Positions 11,603 through 23,668 of a DNA stretch of 64,000 nt are shown one piece after another. How positions within the stretch are numbered: the stretch's first letter is position 1; each line of letters starts with the position of its first letter. The notes beneath the pieces are model-generated. The model did no database searches, had not been told where the DNA came from, and worked only from the letters and a program-made list of their open reading frames with translations. The DNA comes from Roridomyces roridus (taxonomy: Eukaryota; Basidiomycota; Agaricomycetes; Agaricales; Mycenaceae), in contig JARKIF010000018.1 in NCBI GenBank assembly GCA_029378245.1, positions 248,001 to 312,000 on the forward strand, in the 5' to 3' direction. The translations under genes were made by a program, and so were the position numbers.

Positions 11603-14600
11603 CGCAGCCCAACCTCTCCCTTTCGCTCCACACCGCTGGTATGACGGGCGGGGATGGTATGACATTCGTGGCGTCAACGGGCGAGACGGTGGGGAAGCCG
11701 TTGGGGACGTTTGTGGGTGCTGCGGTGGAGGCGGGAAGCAGTGTGAATGCAGCACGCGGTCCACCTCCCAAGGGCAAGCGGCCAAGGGAGAACTGCAGTA
11801 CCCCTGGCTGCCCTACGTCACAGACGCATACATGGCCTTACTGCACGGCGCCGGGGGGTGGTATGGCGGGGAAGTCGGTGGAGGAGGCAAAGGCGAAGAA
11901 GCGCACCGACGCGGAAGCGAACGCCAAGCAGCGTCCTCAGGGACACATCAAGCGTAACGCCTCGGGTGCTGCGTTTGTAACGATTTCGGGCGAAGATTTC
12001 CTTCTCTCGCCGATGCCACCGCCTACTGCGCTCGCTCCTCCCGCTCCACCCGTTGCACCGCCTCTCAACCTCATAAATCTCAAGACCGACTCTTTTGCTT
12101 CGCTAGCGGAGGTGGAGGAACCCGAAATCTGGCTAGCATCTTTACCAGAACTCAAAGCCTCGGTCGATTGGTCAAAGTTCACCGTCAACGCTGCGTCGGT
12201 CGACGCCCAATCCACCGAACCTTACGCCCTATACGCTGATACGGGCGCGACTGTACACATCTCACCGCATCGCTCCGACTTCCTCACCCTGCGTGCCATC
12301 GAACCTCGCGCCATCAAGGGCTTCCAGGGCAGCAGCATCGACGCGATCGGGGTGGGCACTATCGTCAACAGCAAACTCGAGCTCGAGTTTGCGCTATTCG
12401 TCCCAGAGGCCGCTATTCGCCTCCTCTCTGTGCTTAGCCTCTGCAAGCGCAAGAAGCTATCTTTCCATTGTGACGACAGCGTTGCAGTACTTGCTGATGC
12501 CACGATGGGGGTCGTGTGCAGCGGTACTGTAGACCCTGTTCGGCAGCTTTACCGCATGGACTGCACTATGCCTGTCTTGTCCTCCAACACCGCCTCCGCC
12601 GCCGCTCGCGACCTGCGCAGCTGGCACCTTTGTCTCGGCCACGCCAACGAGCAGTCCATTGTCGATCTCTATCTAGACAATCACGCCGACGGTATGGTCC
12701 TCGATCCTTCATCCGATGCTCCCGTTTGTGACTCCTGCATCCTTGGGAAACAGACGAAAGCGATTATCCCCAAGATTCGCAAGGGACCGCGCGCGTCGAG
12801 GAGATTGGAGAAGGTCAATGTGGACTTGTCGGGGAAGGTGTCGGTGCAGTCTCGGAGCGGGAATAACTATACACTTGATATTGTCGATGACTTCTCGTCT
12901 CGGGGCTGGTGTATTCCGATTCCATTGAAATCCGATGCATTTCCTTTTCTCACGCGGTGGATTCTCATGGCCGAGGCGCAAACCGGGGACCGGATCAAGC
13001 GCATCACCATTGACAACGGAGAGCTTGTATCAACGGCGTTCGACAAATGGTGTGCGGACAGAGGCATTGAGGTGGTTCACACAGCTGCACGCACGTCCAA
13101 GCAGAACGGCAAGGTGGAACGGTACCACCGCAGCATCCATGCGAAGGCCCGCACCATGCGCATACACTGCGGTGCTCCGCCTTTTCTCTGGGATGAGTTT
13201 TGCGTGACCGCGGCATACTTACATGCCAGAACTCCGAGCTCCGCCCAGAGTGGTCGTACCCCGCATGAGTGCTTTGAGCGCCGCAAGCCGGACCTCTCGC
13301 ATCTTAGGGAGATTGGTTGTCGGGCGTTCGTCCTCATGGAGGAGAACAACCCGAAGGTATTCGCTCGTTCAATCGAATGTGTACTGATCGGCTATACGCC
13401 TCAGTCCAAGGTGTATAGATGCTGGGAGCGAGGCACCAACAAGATTTATAACTCGATTGACGTCAGATTCATTGAGTCTGGCGACGTCGCTCGGGTCGTG
13501 TACAATAAGGAGAAACTCGCCGCACTCCAACCTCAGCCCACTGTCCCTCGATCCCCTCGCGTTCCTGACGACCAGACCCCATCTGACCCCAATCTCCGGA
13601 CATCCTCACTCCCTACACCGCCGTCGTCACCTCTTCCTCCCGTACCACCACCTGCTCCCGAGCCGGAAAGCGACAAGCCTATTCTGCGCCGATCCTCTCG
13701 CACCAAGCGCCCCACAGTCAAGGCCGCTGCAAACTCGGCTGCTGAGGACGGTGGTGTCGCACTCGCTGCCGACGACGGAGAAATTCAAATATTGGATGAA
13801 TGGGAGAAAATAATTGCAGATACGCCGGAGGATAATGACGAGGAAGAGGGGGAGATGCTGGCGCAGCTGAATGCGTATCTGGTGTGCAATCCCATCGACG
13901 TGGAGTATCCTGATGACCCGCGCAACTACACCGAGGCGATGGCGGCCCCGGATGCTGAGCGCTGGGTCGCTGGTACACATGAAGAACTGGAGTCCCTGCG
14001 GTCCATGGGCGTCTACAAGCTTGTTCCTCCCTCCGACGTCCCCCCGAACAAAACCATACTCGACCTGAAACCCGTCTACGTTCGCAAGCGGGACATGGAC
14101 GGGACCGTTGTACGGAACAAGGTCCGGTACTGTCTCCTTGGGAATCGTCAGGTGTTCGGACGGGACTACACAGACACCACCTCTCCGACTGCGCGCCTCG
14201 AGTCTTTTCGGGCTGTCCTTCACATCGCGGCATCCAAGGGCTGGGATATTCAGCAGGTCGATGTCAAGACGGCTTTCCTCAACGCTGATCTCCCCCCCGA
14301 GGAATACCAATACGCCCGACAGCCGCGCCATTTCGAGGAGCCCGGCAAGGAGAGCTGGTTCTGGATGGTGGTCAAGTCGCTATACGGGCTGAAGCAAGCG
14401 GGTCGCGCATGGAATCGCACCCTGCACGCGGCTATGGTGCAATGGGGATTCAAGCGGCTGATCTGCGAGTGGTGTGTTTACGTGCGTTTCGGGCCTAACG
14501 GCGAGGTCATCCTTTTAGCGATCCATGTCGATGACATGATCTCTGCTGCGTCCTCCGCTACCGTCAACGATACTTTCAAAGCCCAGCTACGCTCCAAATG

Positions 14601-16163
14601 GCAAATCTCCGATCTTGGTGAAGTCCGGTACTGCCTAGGCATTGGTATCGTACGGGATCCGGAACGCCACACCATCGCCCTCTCCCAAACCGCTCTCATC
14701 GACCGCATCATCGCTCAGTTCCGTCAAGGAGACGCCCACCCCGTATCAACGCCGATGGAAGCTGGACTCAAGCTCGTGCGACCTGACCTCTCCCTCCTGT
14801 CCCCTGAGGATCGTGAGCGCCTTCAGCACACTCCTTTTGCCTCCCTTGTCTGCTCTCTCATGTACGTGTCGCGCGGCTCTCGACCCGACATCGCGATGGC
14901 CGTCAGCAAGCTGGCTTGCTTCCTCGATTGCTTCACCGCTGTCCACTGGCAGGCTGCCATACGCGTCGTCCGGTATTTGAAAGGCACTCGGGACTACGCT
15001 CTCTACCTAGGCGGCACGGAGCCGATCCATCTTGCGGGCTACACCGACTCGGACTTAGTGTTTTCCCGGCTCCGGCTTGGCTTGAAGCCGCCGGCTTGGG
15101 CTTGGCTTGACCCGGCTCCGGCTTTTGAAATTCCCAAGCCCAAGCCGGAGCCGGATATGCCGGCCGGCTTGGGCCCGGCTCCGGCTTAGCCGGCAGCTTT
15201 GGTCGATTTTTTAAAACCTGTTTTGTCACCCTCTACAGATGAACTACTGTTGAGTGGAGCATCAGTAGTATAGATTGACGGATGCAAAGCCAAAATAAAG
15301 ATTGCAAGTGGGATTTCTGAGCTGTTTCTGAGAGTCGGATTACCAGCCGGCAGCTGATGAGATCATAATGATCATCAGCTGTCAATGTTTCTACTGTCGT
15401 TCGACTCGAGAAACTCAAAGTCCAATAATGGCTGATGTTGAGTATTTTTTCAGTTACATTGGGTGCAGAGTGGTCTGCTCAGCACACTCCCGAGATGACT
15501 CTGAAGTTGGGCTTGGAAGCCGGGGCTTAGCCGCCGGCTTGGGGCTTGAGAAATCCCAAGCCGGAGCCGTAAGCCGGGGTGCACACCCGGCTTGGGCTTG
15601 GCTTGGCCCGGCTTAGCCGGACCCCGGCTCTGCCGGCTTCGGGCTTCAAGCCGTAGCCGGCAAAACACTACTCGGACTACGCAAACGACCCCCAGAAGTT
15701 CCGTTCCGTCATGGGCTACAACTTCTCGCTTGGCCTGGGACCCATTTCGTGGGCCTCCCGCAAGCAGAAGCTCGTTGCGTCGTCTTCGACTGAGGCTGAG
15801 TACATCGCGGCATCCGAAGCGTCCAAGGAAGCTTGTTGGTTACGCACCTTGGTCCGCGGTCTCGGTGTCTCGGTTGACGGCCCTACTCCCATCCGATGCG
15901 ACAACAACGGTGCCATCGCTTTGGCCAACGACCAGGCACTCCATCCCACCTCCAAAGCCATTCATATCCGGTACCACCAGATCCGCGAGTGTGTCGAAAA
16001 GCGCAAGATCTTTCTTCCCCGCGTTTCTTCCTACGACAACGTTGCCGACACCCTCACCAAGCCACTACCTGCCGTGGACTTTGCGCGTCATCGTGCTGCG
16101 TTGTTCGTCTTGCCGGGGGGTGCTTCGCCAGGGGGTGCGTCTACACAGGGGGTGCTGGCATGA
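11596..16163 (+). pseudogene. Copia 1 pol fragment (protease, integrase, RT, split RNase H)
   Basis: An open frame from 11596 to 15189 carries the Gag zinc-knuckle-like CSTPGC block, the protease DTGA motif, the integrase HHCC region and DDE residues, and reverse transcriptase with IHVDDM. It reads into a 615-bp MITE at 15056 just after the RNase H TDSD motif and stops inside it. The remaining RNase H (MGYNFSLGLG, STEAEY, RCDNNGAI) is open at 15711-16163 after the MITE. About 11-12 residues near the start are deleted relative to Copia 2. Confidence 0.9.
15056..15670. mobile_element. hAT-type MITE nested in Copia 1
   Basis: 615 bp, inserted in the RNase H codons of Copia 1. It is flanked by a perfect 8-bp target duplication CTCGGACT (15048-15055 and 15671-15678). 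Ends are inverted: left TAGTGTTTTCCCGGCTCCGG, right (reverse complement) TAGTGTTTTGCCGGCTACGG. An 8-bp duplication with TAGTG-type termini is the hAT signature. No transposase is encoded. The outer 130-150 bp at each end are packed with CCGGCTT / AAGCCGG motifs in both orientations, as expected of subterminal transposase-binding repeats. Removing it with one target copy restores the frame seen in Copia 2. Confidence 0.92.
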
Positions 16164-16197
16164 GGGGGTGGTTACCGCGGTCCGCAACGAGGGGGTG

Positions 16198-16477
16198 TGT
16201 TAGACGCGGACGTGATACGTTGCTGACCTACATGGGTGTTTGGAGGTGTTTACTCCGCGGCGTGATAACCGATTGGCAAGCCATCATTGCCCTCACTCGT
16301 CTTACCACTTCTGGTCGCGTGTGAGGGTATGTGGTCTCGCCTCTCGTTCTCTCTCACTGCTGACCGTAGTTTAGTCAATAGTTACTCACACTACGGTACA
16401 GGTGAATAGACTCGTCTTACCACTTCTGGTCGCGTGTGAGGTCAATAGTTACTCACACTACGGTACAGCGTCCTACA
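16198..16477 (+). repeat. 3' LTR of Copia 1 (280 bp)
   Basis: TGTTAG...CCTACA. It contains two copies of the segment CTCGTCTTACCACTTCTGG...CGGTACA, the internal duplication lost from the 5' LTR. It is preceded by a purine-rich tract (GAGGGGGTG, about 16189-16197) that serves as polypurine tract. Confidence 0.93.
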
Positions 16478-17722
16478 GAGGGGACTCTCACCCTGAAGAC
16501 TGTCCAAGCTCTGCTGATGGGGCCCGCGTCTGGGGACCGCATCAACGCCCTTGGCAAGATTCGCGACACACTTGGTGTACCTGATGCCGAGTCGTCGCAG
16601 ACGTTCACCACCGCCACCGAACGGTGCCTCCCCGGCACCGGGAACTGGGTTTGGACGCACGAGAAGTACGTGGCGTGGACTTCCTTGGTCCAGGACAAGG
16701 ATGTGTCCGCCCCTTTGTCACCGCACACCTTACTTTTGATGGGCCACCCCTCGTCAGGGAAGACGTCCGTCGCCGCACTTATCGCCCAGCGCCTCGAGAA
16801 GCAGAAAGAGGACGGCGTCTACGTCGCACACTACTTCTTCTCATCGAGCACCCAAAAGGCTCAGGCGAATAGCGTCCTCACCGCACTGAAACATAGTATG
16901 ACCTACCAGATTGCGCGTGACGACCCTACCGTGCTCGCAGCACTTGCCGGGGCAGCAGATGGGAAGCTTAGCAATGACCAAGTGCTTTCCTTTTGGCAGG
17001 AAACCAAGATAGGCACTCCTGGCTCTGGTGCAGTGTATTATCTCGTATTTGACGGGCTCGATTACCTCTCCCGAGAACAGGCCAAGAAGCTGTTCGACTT
17101 CGTCTTTGTCACCAGATTGGCCAAAAATCCGACCGCGCCCATGCGCGTCCTGCTCAGCGGGACCAATGGGTGGTTCGACACCCACATGGGCGACATTATG
17201 ACATCAATGGCCCGCAAGGACGACACAACGGCGTCAATGACCCACGTGCACAGGGACGACATTGTGGCATCAATGCAGGACGTTACAATTTGGATGGAGC
17301 AACATAACAAAATTGATATGCGGAGAGTTGTCGAACACGCGCTGGATGCTAATGCGCGGGAGGGTTCAGCACAACAACGAGTGTACAACAAGATCATCAA
17401 GGAGTTGCCTGAAAAGGCGGATAGCTACTCCCAGCTTCAGTCTGGCATCGACACTGCTTTCACTCTTGAAGACAGGCTCGCCGGCGCACGAGCTCGATAA
17501 AGTCCTTGACCAGTCTAGGAAAAGTGACGAGCTGCCCATAAAAAATCTGCAGCGGTCTTTGACCACCGATGAGATTCGGGAGTTGAACGAATTATTCAAG
17601 CGGGTCCTGCTCAGCCGGGCGCCTTCGAAGGTAGACCAATTTAAGGAACCCCTCATGGTGAGTTTCTCGATCTTCAAAGCAGCTTGATGAATATTGAAGT
17701 CGATTTAGTTCCTACTCCCGAA

Positions 17723-18309
17723 TATACTATTATTTGCCCTCTTGTGCAAAACGGGCTTGTCGGCCTTGTTCTGAGCTCATTTGCGGCCCGTTTATGCTCG
17801 GATTCGACAAGTAGTATGTCCATTGGGCGCGGTGGAGCTGCCGCTGTGTAACAGATATTTTCTTTTTGCTTGTCTACACTCTTCCACTTACTGATGGTTT
17901 TGGCTCCCTGACTCTCGTTACCGACTCTACGAGACGGCTGCGCCGTCGCACCACATTCCCTGGCATGTAATTTAGCTCCCTGTTTTCGATTTGTACCTGT
18001 ACAGTGTAGTATATAAGCGAGTTGTCTGTAGTTAGTTAGGTAGAGATTCAATACCAGACCACCTTCGACACTCACTTGATTGAACAACGATCCTCTCTGT
18101 GCCAGAACTAGCTAGCCGCCGGTTGAACTTGCCGCTAGCTCTCCGTCACACGCTGAGCCCAGCCATCGAAATACCCGCCTTTGCAAAACAAAATCATCAC
18201 TGCTTTCGATGCTCTTACAATCCCAGACAGAGCGATATATGTCAAGGCAATTCGCGGAAAATGAATGTTGACAAAAAAGTACAGCGCTGGAAAGCTACTG
18301 CTAATACCC
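17723..18309. other. Intergenic stretch with an LTR-like fragment
   Basis: No gene seen. Around 18005-18120 there is a TATA-like TATATAAGCGAG followed by AGTTAGTTAGGTAGAGATTC and CACTTGATTGAACAACG. This layout recalls the U3-R-U5 part of a fungal LTR. No partner LTR, target duplication or internal region is visible, so this is only a suggestion. Confidence 0.25.
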
Positions 18310-19990
18310 TTAATTCCCGAATATCGTCGCTATCCCATCGAGCACGCTACTAGGGTCCAACGCACCGATGAAGCTCCCGAGAATGCCGGGATCGAGGCCG
18401 CCGGCAAAGTCCGTCAACGAGCTCGGGTCAAACCCACTGGGGACGACATTGCTGGGATCGAAAATGAACGAGCCCTGTGGCGGCATGTTGCTGGGATCCA
18501 CCATAAATGCGCCAGTCTGCATCATGTTAGGATCGACGAGGAATGCCCCATCGGGGACGTTGTTGGGATCAACCGGCATATTATTGCCGGGATCGGCAAA
18601 GAATGCATTGCTCGGATCGTTCGCGGCATTGCCACTGGGATCCGCAAGGAGTGCTTGCGGGGAGCCCGAACCGGTAGCAGCGAAATTGTTGCCCAAGTTG
18701 GAAGCAGCGGAAGATTGATGAGCATACGCGGACCAAATGTGCTCAACGGCTTTAAACATCGCCCAGCTCATTCTGGGCGGGGAGACGAGTGAGTCGGCTG
18801 CACCGAGTAGAGCGCCGACTGGAGGTGAGTAAGAGACTAGACTTGCAGGTGAGTGCCAGCTGGGTGGAGGTGAGTGAAGGATGGGTGAAGGTAACTGAAA
18901 GTTGGGTGGAGGAGAGTGGAAGGCAGGCGGATGTGAGAGAAAGCCGGGGGGAGATGCGTGAAAACTGGGTGTACGTGAGTGAAGGCCGAGCGGAGGTGAG
19001 CCATGAGGTGAGTTCCAACTGGGGGGAGGTGAACCATGGGGTGAGTTCCAGCCGACTGTAGGCGACCTAGGAGGCGACGAGATGGCGCTGCACACGTTCT
19101 TCACGGCCCGCTCCCAATCGTCCGGGAGACTCCACGACGCCGAGCCATCGCCGCATACGGCGTAATACATGCCTTCCTCGTGGGGATTCAGGGATATGTA
19201 CTGTCAGTAGTGTTAAGAGTCGGAAAAATACCAAGAAACTGGCCAACGCACTGCGATCCCCTCACGCTTCCGGATTAATTCGTTTACTGCAGGATAGTGC
19301 CTCAATCCTTCGAATATTCTGACCCCATCTTCGAAGAGCACGACGAATGAGCCGTGAACGCCGAGTGCGACGCACGTTGGTCGGCCCAAGTTCATCCGCC
19401 CCTTGATGCTGGCCTTGAGGTCTCTTGGGAGATGCTGCCAACTGTACCCATGGGGCGAGAACGTAAAGTAGCTCGCGTTGGGTCCAAAGACGGTCTGGCT
19501 CGTATGTTGTCGAGAATGTGCGTTTTTGCGGATGAATTCAACGAGTTCAGTGTACTGCGGGCCAAGGGATGATGCTACGCAAGATCAGGTGGTGAACGAG
19601 CGGTGAAAGGCAAGACTACCGTCGTAACGATCCTCCCCCTGCACTGTATGCCACCAGATGCTGAACATCCCAGGTTCCATGGGAAACTGCGTCCAGGATG
19701 AGAACCGCACAAGCCAATCACTTGAAACGCACGGCCACATCGTAGGGGAGTCTGTTTGCTTGAGGATGATCCTTGTTCTCAAGGATGAACCGCAGTCGTT
19801 CCGGGAGCGTGTTGTTGATGCTCCTGGACGCAGGACGGTGAGTATGCGTGTCCTCCGATAACGTGTCGGACCGACCATGCCCTGCAACGGAGTGGGTATT
19901 GAGCTGAGGAGGACGATTGCGGACTGACCATTTCTCATTGATCCTGAAGAAGAACGCGCCGTTTGGGCCAAAAGAGAATTGGCAGTCCAT
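18310..19990 (-). CDS. Family A uncharacterised protein, copy 2 (complete)
   Basis: Function unknown. Five exons (19929-19990, 19733-19823, 19620-19686, 19252-19574, 18310-19200) keep frame throughout and give 477 residues. The N-terminal two thirds align with the copy at the left window edge (MDCQFSFGPNGAFF; CVALGVHGSFVVLFEDG). The exon from 19200 begins YISLNPHEEGMYYAVCGDGS and continues into a low-complexity stretch of tandem SPPPSFH-like repeats (about 18790-19090). It ends in an Asp/Asn/Pro-rich tail with repeated VDPSN units. No signal peptide or membrane segment. It is convergent with NLR2. The repeat tail suggests a surface, adhesive or disordered role, but this is inference only. Confidence 0.75.
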
Positions 19991-20797
19991 GGAGGGAGGC
20001 TAAGAACCTGTCGAAATTGTTCCTGGCCATACTTACACCCGTGCTTAACGTCCGATAGGATGGATTAAAATAAGGCGGGCGTCTATGTAGACTGAGGAGG
20101 TGGTTGGATAAGAGAAGCCCATCAATTTTGATCTCTTGACCCACTCCCGCCCTACCCCCTGATTTAGAACAGGTCCCTCAACGCACGATATGCACCGGAC
20201 TCAGAGCTAGGAACCAAGGGAAATCGGTAAACGAATGTCCCGGGCGGTCTATTACATTTCAATTGCGCTGATGGAGGGCCCCGTGTTCGTCATCGTTCTC
20301 CGGAGTCTCTGCACCTCATTTCTTCCACCGGACACCGTGTGGCATTCACGACGATACTGGCGACACACACAAATCCTGTTATTTTGGTATTTATTCCGAC
20401 GCTCGCAATGAATCGCTTGTGCATAAATCTGCCTTCGTCAAGTCGGGGATTCCGCAAATATGCGTTGACTGTTTCTGATGACGAACCATTCATTATTTCT
20501 CCGGCATCGACGTCGTTCGTGGTTCATTTTCATGCTTGACAATGCGACCCCCAATTCTCAAGCGACGAACCTCGATGATGACAAGTCTTGGACGCTCGCT
20601 TCAACTTCCGTCGTCCAGGACTTTTAAACCTCGAGCACGGTCGCTGTTTGTCAAGCCCGAATCGGCACGCCGTCGAATTTAAGAACCTATAACGGGATGA
20701 CGCCTCAGCGGACCTCGGGCTTGCCTCGGGCTGCCAACAAGTATCGTTTATTTAAACCTATGGCATGCAACTATCTTGTAGGTTCCCACTCAAAAAC

Positions 20798-22907
20798 ATG
20801 AGCGAAAGCGAAGACAAGACCACGGAGCTCACCCCGACTGACCTCGCTCTCGATTTAGAGGGTCGTCACAGTGTTGCCGAGACAATAATTGGCAAGGAAG
20901 AAGACCAGAAATCCTCTCTCCCGCCCACGTTGGCTCCTGATGACCCAGAGAGTATGTTCTTTATCTTATCCCGTCTTGAGGCTGGACTTGACGCGATACT
21001 ACAGATCCCAAAAATTGGACTCCCAGAAAGAAGATTGTGAGTAATTCCGTCTGGGTGAATACTCCGGCTCAGAGAAAATGCAGATGGTCACTTTTGTGCT
21101 CTGTGTGTCCGTCTTGACATTGACTTATTCCTCCACCGCCTACGTTCGTCGATGCACACTGTTAACGCCACCAGCTTACGATCGACAGGTTGCGAGTCTT
21201 CCGGCGTTGATGAGTCGCTACCATATATCTCAAGAAGGTTCGTGTGCATTGCATTGCATCGACGCGGACACTCACTCGCAAACAGTCGCTATTCTGGGCG
21301 TCACGCTTACAGTGTACGCTCAGATTCACTCGGCTGCTTCTTGACCATGACACGTTTTTTAGACTTGGATTCGCAGCGGGGCCATTATTGTGGGCACCTG
21401 CCTCTGAGATCTATGGGCGGAGGGCGGTGTATGTCTTCACTGGGGTATTTTACGGTGGTATGTCGTCGCTCTCTTGACTGTCGACTGATTTTCACCTCGT
21501 CGAAGCTTTCAGCTGGGGCGCTGCCGTTTCAAACAATGCCGCGAGCCTGCTCATCTTCCGGTTCTTGATTGGCTTCTTTGGGAGCAGCATGATTAACAAT
21601 GTGCCTGCTTCTCTGGGAGATTACACGACGCCGGCCGAGAGAGGGGTCTATTCGATTTGCTGTGCGTATACTCCAATCGATTCTCCTCCATATTCCAAGT
21701 CACCTTTGTCGCAGATGCGCTCATGGCGTTTGGAGGACCTAGTATCGGACCGTTAATATCCGCATTTATTCAACATGATGCTGGGTTTCGGTGCGTGCAC
21801 TGGTCTGTTAACGACCATATTGACATTCTTCTGCCACATCTAGCTGGAATCTCCGTGTTATGGCCATTTTTTCGACGGTCCTCGGCCTCGCGGTCGCTTT
21901 TCTTCCTGAAACTCACGGACCGACATTGCTCAAGAGGCGGGTGGCCAGAGAGGGGCAAGCGCCACCGCCACTGACTCTACGCATGATTGCCACCGTTTTC
22001 AAGACCGCTCTTGCTCGGCCTGTCATATATCTGTTCACAGAGCCCGTGGTCATGCTCGTTTCGATATATCTCAGCGTCTTGTACGGAATCCTGTATGGAT
22101 TCTTCGAGGTACGTGTCTCTCTACCAGATCAAAGCCCAGCCCAACTCTCGTCATTCAGGCGTTCACTGTGGTGTACCTCGAGATCCGCGGATTCTCGAGC
22201 ACCTCGTATGGATTGACGTATATCAGTCTTGGTTTAGGATCTCTTTTTGCCTGCGTACTCCTTGCAACAATCGGCCGTGAGCGAATTCCCTACACAGCTA
22301 TTCATCCTCGCTAACTGATCATGAAAAAGAAAAACTGTACTTGAAGAGCGCCAAGGCCGATGCTGAAAGGGGCTGGGCCACTCAACCCGAGGCCCGGCTG
22401 GCATTAGCATACTATGGATCAATCCTCTGTCCCATGTTAGTCCCTCCAAACAACCTCTTGTCATTGCTCTGACTGTTGCTACGTAGCTCTTTATTCATCT
22501 TTGCGTGGACTGCCCCGTTCAATAACGTTCACTGGATTGCTCCTTGCATCGCAGAAATGCTGTTTGCGATCAGCGTGATGCTCATTTTCACCGGATTCGT
22601 GAGCGAGATTTCCTTTTCCTCGGTTTTTTACTCACATGCTGTTGGCAAGATCCCATACTTGATAGACTGTTATTTGCAGACTGCGGCCAGCGCTCTGGCC
22701 GCGGGAATGGCAAGTCGTGCAATCTTTGGCGGCGTATTCCCCTTGTTTTCTGTGCAGATGTACCACAAACTCACTGTCCAGGGTGCCGCATCCCTGCTCG
22801 CCGGGATTGCTTGCATTCTCGGGCCCATCCCGTTTGTCTTTAGAGCTTATGGATCTCGCATTCGGTCGGAATCGCAGTATATACGCCGTGACCACGTAGT
22901 TGCCTAG
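20798..22907 (+). CDS. MFS transporter, DHA1 (drug:H+ antiporter) type
   Basis: Plasma-membrane major facilitator predicted to export drugs, toxins or polyamine-like compounds in exchange for protons. Thirteen exons keep frame: 20798-20951, 21005-21036, 21084-21143, 21189-21237, 21286-21313, 21363-21454, 21506-21661, 21715-21790, 21844-22108, 22159-22276, 22330-22435, 22487-22598 and 22650-22907, giving 501 residues. The N-terminus is hydrophilic and ends DPENPKNWTPRKK. TM1 follows, then the family signature GPLLWAPASEIYGRR between TM2 and TM3. FVF-YGSRIR near the C-terminus is also typical. The exon-8 acceptor 21714 is chosen because it gives YALMAFGGPSIGPL and a normal 53-nt intron. The neighbours are a BBE-like oxidase and SSADH, so export or uptake of a metabolite of that set is possible. 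Confidence 0.88.
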
Positions 22908-23592
22908 AGAGCTTATGGACCCCGCATTCGGAGTAGGAGTATATACGCTGTGACTAGGTAGTTTTTCGTATTTGCCTATTTGGGACGCCAGCGTAGTGCA
23001 CTTGAAGCGGTTGATCACTGTTTGGTCGCAACAGCCTCCATCGCGAGCCACGGGCGGAATACACACTGACCGGGACGAGTCCGTTCCCTGGACAGCTTTT
23101 ATACTGCGCCGTCACCCTCATCTCCGCCCCCATTCTTTTCTCTTCCTTCGCCGACCTTCCCATCGCCCATGTCCCGGCGAAGCTACCAGAGTGTCGCCTC
23201 CGAGAATCGCGTTTCCAAGTATGTTACCGACGATGATATCTTCGCGTTGGTCTTCCCTGTCCTGTCCATGAAATTTCAACGAAATAACCACTGCACCCTC
23301 AGCTATGCCCTCCGCGTTTCGTGAGCCCCAATCGTATCATGACGCAGCTCGGTCTCATGTATATTTCATCCCAGCTTCCTCAGCTATCTCTTAATGCCCA
23401 AACCCACCGAAACGACGACCGCTGTTACGCCTGCCGCCGATGCCCGGGATCGGGAGACCCATTCCAGGCTATCTGCTCTGTCCAACTTTCGATCGGCGAC
23501 CTGTTCAAGGACGTTCGGGATGGACCCAAAAGAGCTTATGGATCTCGCATTCGGAATCGCAGTATATACGCCGTGACCACGTAGTTGCCTAG
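22842..23592 (+). repeat. Three copies of the MFS gene 3' end
   Basis: The last 66 bases of the transporter (22842-22907, AGAGCTTATGGATCTCGCA...) are repeated directly behind it in diverged form (22908-22967) and again almost perfectly at 23531-23592, ending with the same TTGCCTAG. Copy 3 lies about 620 bp downstream in otherwise non-coding DNA. The region between (22970-23530) holds only weak open frames, one starting MSRRSYQSVASENRVSK near 23170. Confidence 0.8.
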
Positions 23593-23668
23593 TCACACAT
23601 GTTCGCCTCTCTGGTGCATTATAATTTGTTCAGTATCAACGAACCCGTTCATGATTCGTGAGAAATAT

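Larger units (their letters stand above)
10211..16477 (+). mobile_element. Copia-type LTR retrotransposon 1, degenerate
   Basis: Bounded by LTRs starting TGTTAGACGCGGACG and ending CGTCCTACA, flanked by a perfect 5-bp target duplication GAGGG (10206-10210 and 16478-16482). It interrupts NLR2 between the Goodbye-like and NACHT regions, and removing it with one target copy restores the alignment to NLR1. Relative to Copia 2 (40474-46195) it carries a one-base deletion near 11560, a 33-36-base deletion near 11630 and a 615-bp MITE inside the RNase H domain. It cannot encode a full polyprotein. Apart from one missing internal repeat unit, the two LTRs differ by a single base in the shared part, so the insertion is fairly recent. 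Confidence 0.95.
9514..17722 (+). pseudogene. NLR2: Goodbye-NACHT paralogue split by a Copia element, frameshifted and truncated
   Basis: Paralogue of NLR1. Exon 1 (9514-9798), a 50-nt intron and the exon from 9849 encode the Goodbye-like domain up to ...QQHDIEG. There a retrotransposon (10211-16477) is inserted. The gene resumes after the target duplication with the P-loop GHPSSGKTS and Walker B YYLVFDG. It lacks about 40 residues present in NLR1 between the two domains. A one-base shift near 17450-17490 moves the frame from ...LAGARAR-stop to ...HELDKVLDQS. The donor at 17657 and the start of the next exon (about 17709) are recognisable, but homology then stops, so the whole TPR and Cys-rich half (about 900 residues) is missing. 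About 27 extra residues with internal repeats (17185-17290) are absent from NLR1. Not expected to give a full receptor; a short Goodbye-only product from 9514-10337 is conceivable. Confidence 0.85.

Noticed and set aside
13627..14331. Long minus-strand open frame of 234 codons (and a similar one at 44026-44859)
   Set aside because: Mirror image of the Copia reverse transcriptase region; same codon pattern in both elements and no independent features.
15056..15670. CCGGCTT arrays considered as a possible CRISPR-like or minisatellite array
   Set aside because: The eukaryotic context, inverted ends, 8-bp target duplication and lack of regular spacers make it a hAT MITE.
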